From: Berberis thunbergii | Lineage: Eukaryota > Streptophyta > Magnoliopsida > Ranunculales > Berberidaceae | DNA: 64,000 nt | NCBI GenBank assembly: GCA_003290165.1 | Contig: QNQO01010763.1 | Location: 1 to 64,000, forward strand | Direction: 5' to 3' | Shown here: piece by piece, positions 33,352-45,159 of the stretch | Numbering within the stretch: position 1 is the stretch's first letter | Layout: every line of letters begins with the position of its first letter | The notes under the pieces: model-generated | The model's database searches: none | What the model saw: the letters and a program-made list of their open reading frames with translations, nothing else | Told to the model about the DNA's origin: nothing | Position numbers and translations under genes: made by a program

Positions 33352-33566
33352 GATAGATCGTACAATCTTTTGATTACGAATTTTAAGCAAAGTCAAAAGC
33401 ACGAAATGTAGTACGACAAAACAGAGTCTCTGTGATCGAAAGAGTAAAGAAGCCAAACTCCACAGAGTAAACATCTATATATAAAACAAAACTTTCGCCT
33501 TTTTCTTTTCATGAAATTCCTTGGTGGATCGATGAGGTTGCCCACCAACTCCACGGGAATAGCCGA

Positions 33567-34252
33567 TGATACATCAAACCATCCTCTGATCAGCAATGTA
33601 CACATATCATGATAATCTTGTCAACAGAACAAAGTAGGCCCGATTGCACGCCCAATCTAGCAAGGCCTAGACAACACTCCCACTATTGGCAGGATCTAGA
33701 GAGTCGAGCCCAAATTGAACCGCGATACGAAGCCCACACATTACGAAGTCAAGCTTAATACTCGTAAGCTTTGATAAGGCCAGTATCTGGGGGATCGACA
33801 CAAGACAAGTAGGCCAGCAATACATTGGTTCCGACTACGAAACATATACTGGAGTATAAGTCGGGCAAGGAAACTTTGTTGCATGGACAACACTTCGAAA
33901 AGGAAAACCTCTCTCGCAGATCTAGGAGCACAAGTCGTATAGGGAAACTTCTCTACATGGACAGCTGTTAACTAGGAAATGATCTCCAGCAAGATCTTTT
34001 TCCCTAAACTATGCCACAAAAGGCCTAGCCGAATAAGGACTCTCGCACTATAAAGGGAGATATGGTCTATGAACAAAGATGCTCTATAAAAACCCAATTT
34101 AAAGCTTTAAGCCTCTCCTAATACTTATCTAACTTAAGCATCAGAGTTCCATCAGTCGCCATATGGTGGTCATTGGCTTACGTGCGTTTCCTGGGCAGGT
34201 TTAGGTCAAAGCGCGAAAGGAGAACAGAAATTGACTATAGTAGTTGGTATCA
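33567..34252 (+). repeat. 3' LTR of gypsy element B
   Basis: It starts TGATACATCAAACCATCCTC and aligns over its full length with 20,819-21,498. A TATA-like CACTATAAAGGG (34,049-34,060) and the conserved late block (TAAGCATCAGAG, CATATGGTGGTC) are present. The right end lies near GGTATCA at 34,252. Confidence 0.8.
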
Positions 34253-34270
34253 CAATTAGCTTATAGTGGA

Positions 34271-34936
34271 TGATGCATTCATTTTTCGCTCCCTGCTTTG
34301 ACCTAGTCCTGCTGACTACACACGTGAGCCACGGACCACCATTGTGGTGGCCTATAACACTCTGATGCTAAAGTCATAAATGGATCCGAGGAAGGTGTAA
34401 CGGTGTGAACAGGAAATTTGTAGCGTACCTTAGCTTACCAACCTCATGTCTTATTTATAGTGCATGAGTCCTGGTTCTACCAGGCCATTGAAGGCATAAT
34501 TTTGGAAGAAGATCTTCATGGAGATCCTCATCTAATTAGGAGTCATGCTCTAGAAGGGAAGTTCAATGTTAGCCCTGTGCTCCTAGATACACATGATATA
34601 ATTCCAAATTCAAGAGCAATCCATAGAAGAAAGTTTCATTGCGTGTAATGTAATCTGGTATTTGCTTCCTAATTGGAAGCAAAGAGTTGTTGTAATTGCC
34701 TGTTCAAAGCTGATCCTTGAGATACTATCCTTAGTAGGACTTACTGGTATTGAGGATAGCTGTGAAACATGTGAGCCTAGCATGGTGTAAGAGTTCGGGT
34801 CCATCTTGCGGACTAAATTAAGTGGGCTTGGAACCGCTTCGGTCGGATCAGTGTTGGGCTGACGCTGAGGCCTGTAATTCCTCGAGATCATCATGACACA
34901 TGTATGGCTCAAGGATGTGATTATTTTTGTGTATCA
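34271..34936 (-). repeat. 3' LTR of gypsy element C
   Basis: Plus-strand ends TGATGCATTC...GTGTATCA, that is TGATACAC...GCATCA on the element's strand. It aligns end to end with 44,414-45,084. The purine tract CTCGGGGGGAGTAGC (minus, 34,940-34,957) precedes it. The conserved block (GCATCAGAGTGTT, CCACCACAATGGTGGTCC) lies at about 34,325-34,375. Confidence 0.9.
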
Positions 34937-35205
34937 TTAGCTACTCCCCCCGAGTTAGTGGGTCATCACATTGGTTTGTTAAGTCATCTCTTAAAAAGAT
35001 ACGCCTATCATTATGATTGGGTCTGAATCGTTGCTTGAGCTGCATGCTGCATTAATTAAATGTGCATCAGTTTAGTGGAAAAGAGGCGGGAACCTAATCC
35101 CCATTTAGGTTATCTGTAGTGCGAAGTATGACTCTTTTATTTTCTTTGCTTTCGAAGATATTATTCTGTTAATCTTTTAATTAGAAAAGATTATTCTTCT
35201 TATTC

Positions 35206-37461
35206 ATGGCTCAACAAAACATTTTTGATGATGTAACCTTAGCCAGGGGCTTGAAGGTTTTCGAAGATAGGTTGCTTTCTGAGCCCGACCTCTCTAAAAT
35301 TCATACAAAGTTTGGGGTCCCCGACGATCGGGCCGTTATTTGTCCTGAAGGGTGACCAGATGCTAATGTCGCCACCGACGGGGTTCATCTGTTTGCATTA
35401 TCGGATGCTTCAAACTGCAGTGCATTTTCCCGTTTTGGACATGATTTGGGAATTCTTGGACCTCATTGGGATTCCTCCAGCTCAATTAGGGCCCAATGGA
35501 TATAGAATTATTCTTCTAATTCAGATTAGGGCAAAGGAGGCTGACGTCTGCGTGACTCCGCTGGTAAGCCAGTTGCTGACTTCTCCTCGGTTGAAGGGTA
35601 ATTTATTCTGTAAGATGATGTTGCCGACTTGCTTCACAAATTTGCCCGACGACTTCAAGTCCTGGCAAAAGTATTGCTTCTTAGCCTCTGCGAATTCAAA
35701 GTAGTTCTAGTTCAAGAGTCGTCCGCTCGAATGAGAGTTCAGGCTGCTTCGTAAGTGTTGTTTTTTCTTTTGACTTTGCTATGCTTGGTTGTAGGTTAGC
35801 TAATCATTGTTTGTGTTTTTTTGCAAGAAGGTTTCCCATTATTCTTTTTACCCTAAAAGAGCAAAATACTATGGAGACGTTTCGCGGCTTGTCAACGAGG
35901 AACGTGGTGGATGTCATAAGGATCCCCAACTTCATCTGTAGTGGGCTATGCCCCCATTCTGTACCGAACATAAGCTTGAAGATGGGGCTCTTCTAGGAAG
36001 AGGAAGGTTGTTGGGGCCAAAGCTCCTATTCTATTCAATGTGGAGGAGCCGTATGAGACGCTTACCTTTTTCGTGAGTTCAAAGAGGTTCAGTGAGAGAA
36101 GAACATGAATCTGATTGGCCTGTCAGGGTGGAGACTGATGTATTCGATTGGGAGAAAGATTACCTGCGGTTGGAAAGGTTGAAGACATGTCGAATGGCGA
36201 TTGGTGTGGGTTGCAATGGCGACTTCTGTCGGTGCTGATTCGTGCAATACTGTTCCAATAGGAGGTTCATGTAAAGATCCGCCTGAGGTTGTGCAATTTT
36301 ATTGTGCCACTGGTGCGCTATCTGATATTGGCTATGGTCCTTTGGATAATTCGCTTCATCATCTCCCTTCGGATCCTGTCGAGTCGTCTCAAACTAAAGG
36401 CTTCATTGTCCGTGACAAGGGAAAGGCCACGAAGGAGAGCGTGGGAACAATGGCAATTGTGAAGGGTGATGCAGGCGTGATTCTTAATCTAGGAAAGCTT
36501 CATCCAGATGTGCGGATAAAACTGTTTGCACCAGACTTGGTAAGGATGAGCACTCAGGTCTGGCACCAAGAGGTTGATGTGGAGTATGCTTCGAGGTAGC
36601 ATATAAGAAGGCATCACAGCTGGCTGATGGATTGCGCTCCAAAACCCGAGGAGGATACGCTAGAAAGGTTTATGGATAAGGGTTTAAAATACCTTATTCT
36701 GGGTATGTCTCACTTGAGCCAGGTGACCGTTTCGGGGACAAAAGTCGAGGCATCTTGTTAGAGGGTATTCATCATGGATCGCGTCTTCTCGCACATGCAG
36801 GTGTTGTATTCTGATGCGCTTTATGAAATTGAGCTGCTATAGAAGTAGAAAAAGGAGATGAAGCAGTCAGTTGTGGTTGCTGAGACTCAGAGCGCTCGTC
36901 TGGAGACCTTGAGCATGATCTGGCAAAGGCAATGTCCGACAAAGACAGACTCAAGTAGAAGTTGAGTGGAATCTGCCGAGATGCGGAGGTTGCGTAAGAA
37001 GCTGTGGTTGTGGCGCATTCTGAACTGCGGTTCTTGCTGAATAGAATGCTTCGAAGAAGGCTGATTAGGTTGCTTAGAAGCAACAATTAGAATCAGATGT
37101 GGAGTTCAATACCTGTGAGGCAAGGAAAGTCGAGGACCAGCTCGAACTGGAATGGCATGATCTCAGCATTGTGAAGAGTAGTCTAGCCATAGAGCAATCT
37201 CATATTGACGCACTGACAAGCAAGTTGGAGCTGTTGGAGCGTTAACTTGCCGACACAAAGGCACAAGAGAAAGAGCTTCCGTAGGAACAAGGAAAATGCG
37301 AGTTCCGCTAGGTCGTACATGACAAGCTGAAGCTGCTGGCGCTAATGAAGAAGGAGCATTCAGAGTGGGATCTCGGCCGCTATATGAAGATTCCATATGT
37401 AGACTTGTCTATTTCCTTTGCATCATCAGACGAGGAGGACAATTTGGACCTTGATGCCTAA
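35206..37461 (+). pseudogene. Extra ORF of gypsy element C, antisense to its gag, one intron
   Basis: It starts at ATG 35,206 (MAQQNIFDDVTLARGLKVFE). Exon 1 runs to 35,750 with a frameshift near 35,330; then LMSPPTGFICLHYRMLQTAV, IPPAQLGPNGYRIILLIQIR and FKSWQKYCFLASANS. Intron 35,751-35,827 (GTAAGTG...TTTTTTGCAAG) matches the intron positions in A and B. Exon 2 reads RRFPIILF, later MAIVKGDAGVILNLGKLHPD, KLFAPDLVRMSTQVWHQEVD, VEYASR. A charged, probably coiled-coil tail (EMKQSVVVAETQSARLETL) ends at TAA 37,461. Product and role are unknown beyond the family link to the PF04195-type domain. Confidence 0.75.
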
Positions 37462-40400
37462 GCCGTAGTGCTTATGGACGTGACTCCTGCTCCTTCCCCC
37501 ACTAAGCTTAGTTATTTTGTTTCTGTACTTTTCCTTGATAAGGAGTGAACTTTTTATTCGTGTACCCATTTTGTTTTTGTGCTTATTGTATGTTTTTTGT
37601 TTCTGGTTGAACATTTAAGACATCGATTGGTATGTCTGCTGCTGAGAGCTTGATCATTATCGTTGCGAATGACTCAGAGTCACTGTTGCATAGTCATGTC
37701 TGATAGCGGGCATGTTACATACAGTTTAGCATGGGGTTGGTTTGCCCGAGCTGTGTCTTGTCCTTGAGGTAAGCTGCTGGAGGTTTTCCTCTCTTGTCTG
37801 ATTGGTTGGCTGCAGTTGTTGCTATGGGCGAGTTGCAATAGTCGAGCGTACACGTTAAATCATTTGTACCGAGTCATTTGTCGTATGCTCGGGCTGACAC
37901 ACTATGTATCATTTAATTCGGCACTGGCCGGATGATCTATGTGTCAATGCGAGTTGTCTTTGTTGGTAATAGGATGCCAATCCGTTTGAGCGTGAAGACA
38001 CTGACTTAGCTAGATTTGACTTTGCGACCGCTGTTTCGTAGGAGAGCAGTGGTCTCGTGGCGAGCTACTTGGGGATCCCACCTTCCGAACCATCTATTTT
38101 CGAACAATGTGGACTACAGGTTCAAGGAGTAAGGATTTGGTGACTATGCTCAAGAGCAGTAGTCCTATGACAAGCTGTAGACATCAGTCAGGGGACTGAC
38201 TAGTCTCCCACCTTTTGAACCATATATGCCCGCATGGTGAGGGCTACAAGTTCAAGTCAAAGGGGTTAAGTGAAAAGGCTAAAAAATAATGGTCCCGCGT
38301 CAAGCCATTAGGCTACCACCTTCCAAATCATCTACACCTATGCGCATCAAACTAGAAATTTGGGACTTTTCGGCGATCATGCTGAGGAGCAGTGGTCCCG
38401 TGGCGATCCGTTGGAACTAGTTCGCGACAGACTAGGCTCCCACCTTCTAAACTATCTACACCCACTTAGTGGGATTACAAGTCCAAGGTTGGCAATTCGG
38501 CGACCACGCTGAAAAACAGTGGTCCCATGGTGAGCCGTCAAAATTAGTTCGTGGCTGACTAGGCTCCCACCTTCCAAACTATACACGCCCGCGCAGTGGG
38601 GGCTATAGGTCTGCGGTTTGATCAGAAGCTTACATTGCTAGTCATCACCAGTAAGGCTTTCCCGATCGGGTTTGGCGATCATTGACCATGAAAGCGGCAA
38701 CAATCCCTGGCGAAACATCTTCACCAGGCATGACAACCCTAATTAGACTCCCACTTCCTACACCATCATGATCTACGCTAGACGAACTAGTGTCGGGATG
38801 AACCAGAAGCTATCGTCATCAACCTCTTTTGACTAAGCTTGCCTGATTGGATAGAGGTTTTGCCTGCTAGAGGGCGTGCAATGTTCGCTAGCGTTGTGCA
38901 CTGTGTGGACACAAGATTACCTTAAATTGACTTGCAATCCATAGGTACATTTTGTATGTCAAAGTTGACAAGCATTTCTAGTGCTCATGCCAGGCATGTG
39001 GTAGAATACTACTTGAATAGTAGGGCGAGCCCATGCCCGCAGAAAAAGAGCTAGGGTTTCCTACACGGTTGCGCTACATGTACGGCGTAGATCACGCGGT
39101 AACATGTGTATGGAGTAGGCTGTGAGACGGTTGAGTATCGGTTACTCCCCATCGATTGATGGGGTTGCCTGCAGTGCCATTAATTGGACGAACATGGTAT
39201 GCACAGTTTCCTCGGGAACTGTCGTCCCCTCGTTTCTCATACAGTATTCAATGCTTGACAGTTAATGCTGGAAGCCCATTTGGTAAACCGTCATGTCTAT
39301 ATAATGGTATTTTGAATCATTGTTGGCACTATCTTTTGCAGAGAGTATCTCTTGTAATGTTCTTTTTTGAATAAAATGCTTTGGGTTTTCCAAAGGCTAA
39401 AGGGAGATCTCCAACAATGGAGTATTTGAATGTTCTGACATTTGCATCGATCATAATCAGAGTTATGCATGGTCACCTGTTCTAGGTGGGCACGTAGTTG
39501 ATTTGCTGAGATCTCATATTTCCTTATCATATTGAAGAGAAGTAATACGAATTTCCTACCAAAGGAGATGCCTTAGCGTTACTGTGTTGTTTGTGCCACC
39601 ATGTATCCCGCTACTAACTTATGGTTGATCGAGGTGTTAGTGGATGCGCGATGCTTCTGGGTGTGGTATCTCTTAGTCACTCCTGGTATCGTGCACGGGA
39701 AAAGTGGCTCGTTTGATAGCATTGTGAGACCTTGATTGCGTCGTTGCTTGCGACCATCCTCATTTGCCTTTTTCCATCCCCTTCAGGAGGCCAAAAACTG
39801 TTTGAGGAAGTCTGCAAGGGGGGTGGGACGCCTTTTGAGGAAGTCAGTTGTCCATTGTAAGGTCTGCATCGATGATGTAGGGGTGATTCGACAGAGCAAT
39901 CAAATGTTTTGTCCTTTCAGTCCTTTCTGACACCTTGTCCTTGATCTTGGGAACGGGTCAAGCGAAGTCCATTGAATATCTTCGCTATCACTTGCAAATA
40001 TCTTGCATGGCCTTCTTCGGATACCTTACGTAGTTGGATAATTTAAGCAAGTCTTTACTTCATGTTGCACTGAATTTAGATGCTTGTAGTATGTAGTCTT
40101 TTGTACCCGCCTCAAGACGCTTGTTGTTACATCTTTCCAGTAATAAATAGAGTTTGTTTTCGTAATCTTTTTTTATTTCTTAAATGATTGCAAATCACAT
40201 AAGTCTTGAAGAACCAAAACTATATGTTGACTATGGAAAGGGAAATAAACAATTGAAAAGGACTAGCTGTTGACGGTGAGAGATTGATCATGGCCCTGAT
40301 GTGAATTCGGATGGCCCTTGTGGATCATTAGTGTTCTCAGCAGACTGTTGGCCTTTGCTAGAGTTACAAAGGTTACTGAAGACTAAACCTTGTATGGGAG

Positions 40401-40510
40401 TTTGTCCCCACACCGACAGAAGGTTAGAGGGTTGTGTTCCTGCATGCCTTGGTCTCTGTCGTCATTCAACTAGGCACCAGTTCAGGCTGTTCCACAGGAT
40501 GTAGTTGGAT
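37462..40510 (-). other. Element C spacer without recognisable RT or integrase
   Basis: Between the extra ORF and protease lie tandem repeats (38,035-38,640) and about 1.9 kb of sequence (38,640-40,510) in which I find no MPFGL, YxDD, HHCC or NGQAE-type motif on either strand. In element A the comparable interval is a full pol of about 3 kb. Short open frames here (for example 39,156-39,374) look like noise. Confidence 0.55.
38035..38640. repeat. Tandem repeats in gypsy element C
   Basis: About five copies of a 100-137 bp unit. Cores: CCCACCTTCCAAACTATCTA, then CCCGC.CAGTGGGGGCTACA, then GAGCAGTGGTCCCGTGGCGA. Copies start near 38,078, 38,213, 38,314, 38,440 and 38,575. The unit is unrelated at sequence level to the repeats in elements A and E but occupies the same place. 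Confidence 0.85.
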
Positions 40511-41010
40511 CTAGGAGCATTGTATTTGTTTCAGTGCGGCGTAATGACAGGCTCGTGCCGTAGGTTGGTCTCCATGTATTGTCCCTTCGGAGTGGTTAGA
40601 GGTGTACTTAACGCACTGGTGAAGGATGGAGACTATCGTTTCTATCTGGTGGAGCCATGGTCTTCCTAGGATAAGGTTGTAGGTCGATGGCGCGTCTATT
40701 ACCATGAAGTCGAGAAACATGACCTTTCTTAGCTGCGACTTTCCTGCCACTATTGCTAACCTTATCTTTCCAAAGGGGAATCATTTCTCCCCGCTGTATC
40801 CAATAAACGAGTAATCTGTAGACATCAAGTTTTCCTCCTTGAGGTCCATATTGAGAAACAAGTTGTAGAACATGACGTTGAGCGAGCTTCCTGTGTCCAC
40901 CAGAGCTCTCTTTACCTCCCACCTTGCAATGGAGACCGAGATGACTAGGGCATCGTTGTACAACGCTCGAACTCCTTCGAGGTATTTGTTTGTAAAGGTC
41001 AAGGTGGGAA
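40511..41010 (-). pseudogene. Protease region of gypsy element C
   Basis: The minus strand reads ALVDTGSSLNVMFYNLFLNM (intact DTGSS, about 40,850-40,915), then DFMVIDAPSTYNLILGRPWL, HQIETIVSILHQC and a GDQPTARACHYAAL tail. A frameshift near 40,780 separates the halves. The same architecture occurs in A and E. No RT follows it. Confidence 0.85.
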
Positions 41011-41289
41011 TGGAGCTCTAAAACCTCGAGTGGAAATGTGGTTTTCCTAGTCCGTGGGTTGTGTCTGCATCTCCAGTATAGTCCGTTTGTGGAATTTGTA
41101 CGATTGGTCTTCACTCGGTTCGACTCCATGAAGGACATAGATTATTGCTGGAGTCTCCTTTTCTATTTCTATAACAGACTCCTTCGATCCCTAGACATAG
41201 ATTATTGCTGGAGTCTCCTTTTCTATTTCTATTTTAGTTTCCCCCTGCGAATCTCCTACTCAACATCATACCTCAGACTCTTGCAATCG

Positions 41290-42057
41290 TTGGTATCATG
41301 CACCCTCCTTGTGGTACGCATAGTACTTGTCGTTGTCACACTTGGAGGAGTCTCCGTTCGGTTTTGGAGGCCACTTCAGATCTTTCCAATTTTTCATGGA
41401 GTTTAGTACGTCTGACAGGCTAGAATTGAGGGATGTCAAAGCCCTAGATCCAACGTAGTTGGAGGCTTTTTTCTGCCCTGGATCGACTAGGGTTTGACCT
41501 CTTGTCACTATGTTTTCTCTTGCTCATTTCTTCATCCTCACATCTATTTCTCTCCTTCTTGTCCTTAGGAGTGGAGGGATTTTTTCTCGCCTTCGGGTTG
41601 TTTTTTCACGGTCTTCAACACCTCCAAGGTAATGTGTTTTTTGGCGCTTTTGAAAAGATCCATCATGTCTAAAGGGGGCTCAAAAGTGAGGTCTTCATAG
41701 AGTTTTCCCTCCTTGAGGCCGGAAGTGAAGGTTGTCATGGCAGTGTCGTCGCTGCATCCGTAAATGAGAGTCAGCTCGTTGTTGAAGCGTGTGATGTACT
41801 CTCAGAGTGTCTCATTGAACCTCTGCTTTAGAGAGAGTATGTAGTGTGGGCATTTTTGGTAACGCTGGTTCCCAACAAAACGTGTCAGGAACTCCTTTGT
41901 CAGCGTCTTGAAGGAGTCGATCGACCTCGGTGGAAGGTTGTGGAACCACGTTAGTGTTGACTTTTTTAGGCTAATGGGAAAAGTTCTGCACGTCACCGAC
42001 TCAGATCCTTCTTTGAGAGCCATTACGTGCTGGTAATGGTGCATGTGGTCGAATGGG
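41290..42057 (-). pseudogene. Gag of gypsy element C, central and C-terminal part
   Basis: HMHHYQHVMALKEGSESVTC, SLKKSTLTWFHNLPPRSIDS and FKTLTKEFLTRFVGNQRYQK give the retrotransposon gag core, then a YILSLKQRFNETL block. A further part (DLKWPPKPNGDSSKCDNDKY, CAYHKEGA-type) lies at 41,296-41,400. Its N-terminal part is beyond the solo LTR, at 43,854-44,343. Stops and frameshifts are present. Confidence 0.8.
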
Positions 42058-43853
42058 TGATAATCACATAATTATAACATTATTACCTCTTATTATTTTT
42101 TTGTTAATCCTTATTTTTATCTTATTTTAGATTAATTATTAAAATTTTGTGTTTTTGTAGAATGTGGAGCTGTAATGAAGAAATCAGAGAAAAATGCAAT
42201 GAACAAATCTCAGACAGTGATTTCAGAGGAAATGGAGGTGAAAATAACCTGAGCCCTTGGCTTAAACCCAAAACCAAATCCATCAACCCAAATCCATTAC
42301 CAAGCCCACTCAAACCCAAAGAATATTCTCCCAATTATCCCATATTCAGTTTTGATCATCTCTTTATCTCATCTCTATTCATTTTGTTCATTATCTATAA
42401 ATACAATAGAAAATGAATGTGAAAGGGAAGGAGGAGAAGGGAATCAAGCCTTAATAGCCAAATCCAAACCTCTTCCTTCACAACGTGATTTTTATCACAC
42501 CCATCTCATCACCATCCATATCTCACTCCCTCTCTGCCTAGATCACTCCGCCGTCATCTCCACCAGAGCCACCTCCCACCACCACTAGCCACCACGAAAC
42601 AGGGGCATGACAACCCTGTTTCACATCAAATCTTCACCTCGCCACCGAGCACCACCATCTGTCTCTCCGCCACCTGGAAACAAGCCGAAGTCATCACCAT
42701 CCACACCGTACGCGCAGTCGGAAAACATGCACAACCGAACAGACAGCGCGTAGCCACCCTCAACCGCAACCGGACAGCACGCAGTAGCCGACCGGCGCAG
42801 CACCACGCACGTCGGACAATCCCACCGTCTTCCCCTCCGCCATATAACGTCCTGTCGCATGCTCAACCGCCCTGAGCATCACCGGATCCTCCAGTCTCTT
42901 TCATAACAGCACTCCTGTGCGTATTGGTTTTCCGCCTGGCTTCCTGTTCAAATCGAAGAGGAAAGGTTGGGGTGCTATCTGCACCCCACCTTTTGTCCGT
43001 GTACAACCACATAAAAGGGAGGAGCACTACTGGGTGTTAGTAGCGCATAAGAGCACCCCAGCTGGGAATGGCCTGATGTTATTGACATCCTGGAAATCTG
43101 ATGTACCACCCCACTGGATCTGGCGCTGTTTGCAACCTGCTGATCTGCTGAGTACCACCGCACCGAGGCGGCGACAAACCAAAATGGTTGTATAATTTAT
43201 TTTAATTTATTTTACTGACTTAAATGCTTAATTGATAATTACAATTTTATTTCATAAATTTGATAAATTGCTTTCACCTTTCATGTTCGATTAAAACTTG
43301 ATATGTTTGGTAGTTAGATTCACATTTTATCAATATTCAAAGCATGTGCTAACAAATATTGAACTTGAACTTTGATTAAATGTGCCCTAAAAAGACACTT
43401 AATGTTTGGTAAGATTTTATTTGCTTGAGATAAATTGTTAATGTTTGACAAAAACTTGATATGATTGGAATTGGATTTTAATTATCACATCTTTGGTGTA
43501 AGCAAGAGATCCTCATTCCTAAAGCTTCTCGTTTATAATTTCAATAATTTAGATTTAAATATATTTGCTAACTCATCGGTGAGTCCAAACCCCACAAAAT
43601 CCATCTCATCCATCTTTTCATTTTATTTTATTTCTCTTATTTTTAATTTATTTTTAGTTTAGTTTTTTTAAAACACTGTAACCCCATTTTTTCTGTAAAT
43701 TAGTTTAGATAAATTCTAAAATTCAAATGCATCCACTTTCCTCGTGCGATCGACCCGTACTTGCCGTTGTCTACCAGTTAGACACCGTGCACTTGCGGTT
43801 ATTACAAGTGGGTCAAATTGGCCTATTTATTTAGACCGGTTAAGCTCGCAACA
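42058..43853 (+). mobile_element. Solo LTR, 1.80 kb, inserted in gag of element C
   Basis: It begins TGATAATCACATAATT and ends AAGCTCGCAACA. It splits gag precisely: KLDFYDRTTDP on the right, FDHMHHYQHVMAL on the left. The left flank ATGGG (42,053-42,057) matches AGGGG on the right with a one-base deletion. It is related to 26,876-28,744: both share TTTTTGTAG near 130 bp, CTGTAACCCC near the end, GCGATCGACCCGTACTTGCC and CCGTGCACTTGCGG. A TATA-like CTATAAATACAA lies near 42,395. ORFs within (42,917-43,195) are not convincing genes. Confidence 0.8.
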
Positions 43854-44343
43854 AGGGGTCAGTGGTTCTGTCGTAAAAGTCAAGTTTCAGGGGAGTGAAC
43901 TTCCTCGGAAGGGCCTTATTCATGATTCGGCCCACAAATAGTGGGACAAAAAGACGGTATAGCATGTCCGGGTCGTGTGCCCCTCTGCAGGTTGAGTCTA
44001 TCTGCCTTGGTAGTAGGCTCAGCGTTAGCTATCCAACCTCCTCTAGTCCAATGAGAACCAGTGGGGGCTTGGCTCTCCTGTGCTTGCTCTCTGCCAACCT
44101 CCAGAGACGGAGGCTCGTGCTGCTCCTAGTCGCGTGAGAGCTTCCACCGTTTTGGCGATCTGTTGTATTTAAGATGATAGCATATCTATTCTGGTGTTCT
44201 TCATTTCTGTTGTCGGTGCGGGGGCATGAGTCTTTGGTCCATGCTTGACCGAAACCACTGAAAGCGGCGGTACAAATCAAACTTGAGATTTGACGTGTCC
44301 CCTTTTTCTCCGTTGTTGCGTGATCTAGTAGTCACCATCTCTC
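43854..44343 (-). pseudogene. Gag N-terminus of gypsy element C
   Basis: It starts at ATG near 44,343 (MVTTRSRNNGEKGDTS), keeping the TRSR start seen in A and E. It runs with stops to MNKALPRKFTPLKLDFYDRT just before the solo LTR. The segment 44,029-44,280 is open in another frame. The 5' leader between gag and the LTR is about 70 bp. Confidence 0.75.
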
Positions 44344-44391
44344 TGGGTTTTGAAGGGAGACGGTGCTAGTAAAAAGTTAGGAACTTTGTCG

Positions 44392-44413
44392 TCCCCACGG
44401 ACGACACCAAACT
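44392..44413 (-). promoter_or_regulatory. Primer-binding region of gypsy element C
   Basis: Directly after the 5' LTR the minus strand reads GTTTGGTGTCGTCCGTGGGG. The same place in E reads GTTTGGCACCGTTCGTGGGG, and in D GTTTGGCGCGATTTGTGGGG. The consensus TGGCGCCGTT.G.GGGGA resembles the 3' end of tRNA-Asp, but the match is imperfect and the tRNA is inferred. Confidence 0.55.
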
Positions 44414-45084
44414 GATGCAGTCATTTTTCGCTCCCTGCTTTGACATAGTCTTGCTAACCTGCACAAGTAACACATGTGAGCCACGCACCACCGTTGTGGT
44501 GGCCGTTGGCACTCCGATGCTAAAGTCAAACAGAGATCTGAGGAAAGTGTAATGCTTTAAACAAGAAATTTGTAGCATACCTTAGCTTACCAACCTCATA
44601 TCTTATTTATAGTGCAGAAGTCCTTGTTCTACCAGGCCATCGAAAGTGTAGCTTTGGAAGGAGATATTCGTGGAGATCCTTATCTAATTAGGAGTCGGGC
44701 TGTAGGAGGGAAGTTCCATGTTAGCTTTGTGCTCCTAGATACGCGGGACATAGTTCCCAATCCAAGAGCAATCCGTAGAAGGAAGTTTCCCTGCGTGGAA
44801 TGTACTGGTATTTGCTTCATAGTTGGAAGCAGAAAGTTGTTATAATTGCATGTCCGAAGATGATCCTCAATATACTTGCCTTAGTAGGACTTACAGGTAT
44901 TGAGGATAGTTGTGAGGCGTGTGGGCCTAGCATGCTGTAAGGTTCGGGTCTGTCTGGCAGACTGAATTAGGCAGGCTTGGAACCGCTTGGGCCAGATCAG
45001 TGTTGGACTGCCATTGGAGCCCGTAATTCCTCAAGATCATCATGACACGTGTATGGATTAGGGATGTGACTATTTTGTGTATCA
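44414..45084 (-). repeat. 5' LTR of gypsy element C
   Basis: Plus-strand ends TGATGCAGTC...GTGTATCA; end-to-end partner of 34,271-34,936. It carries the conserved block GCATCGGAGTGCC, CCACCACAACGGTGGTGC at about 44,470-44,525 (minus). Downstream on the minus strand is the primer-binding region. Confidence 0.9.
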
Positions 45085-45159
45085 TCACTAGATATTCACA
45101 TAATTGGTGAAAAAACTCATGGAAACGTTGCGATTGAACAACCCAACTCACATCTCTAT

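Larger units (their letters stand above)
31351..34252 (+). mobile_element. Gypsy element B: 3' fragment of a Tat-type element
   Basis: It contains only an antisense ORF (minus) and a complete LTR at 33,567-34,252 preceded by a degraded purine tract (CCACGGGAATAGC). LTR, gag and pol are missing to the left, where it abuts the truncated LTR of A. It may be the tail of a sibling copy joined to A by unequal recombination. The LTR pair 20,819 / 33,567 is the same family but clearly diverged. Confidence 0.75.
34271..45084 (-). mobile_element. Gypsy element C (Tat type), two LTRs, gag and protease only
   Basis: On the minus strand: 5' LTR (45,084-44,414), primer-binding region, gag (44,343 downward, interrupted by a solo LTR), protease (to about 40,510), about 1.9 kb without recognisable domains, tandem repeats (about 38,640-38,035), an extra ORF in antisense to gag-pol (plus strand 35,206-37,461), a polypurine tract and the 3' LTR (34,936-34,271). 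No RT, RNase H or integrase motif was found. The LTRs are 666 and 671 bp and closely similar. No matching target-site duplication is visible. Confidence 0.85.

Noticed and set aside
37163..37396. Minus-strand open frames opposite the element C extra ORF
   Set aside because: They are shadows of the coiled-coil tail of the plus-strand ORF.
42917..43195. A 92-codon open frame as a possible gene
   Set aside because: It lies wholly inside the second solo LTR and has no family resemblance.
34271..45084. A target-site duplication for gypsy element C
   Set aside because: Left flank GTGGA and right flank TCACT do not match directly, so none is claimed.
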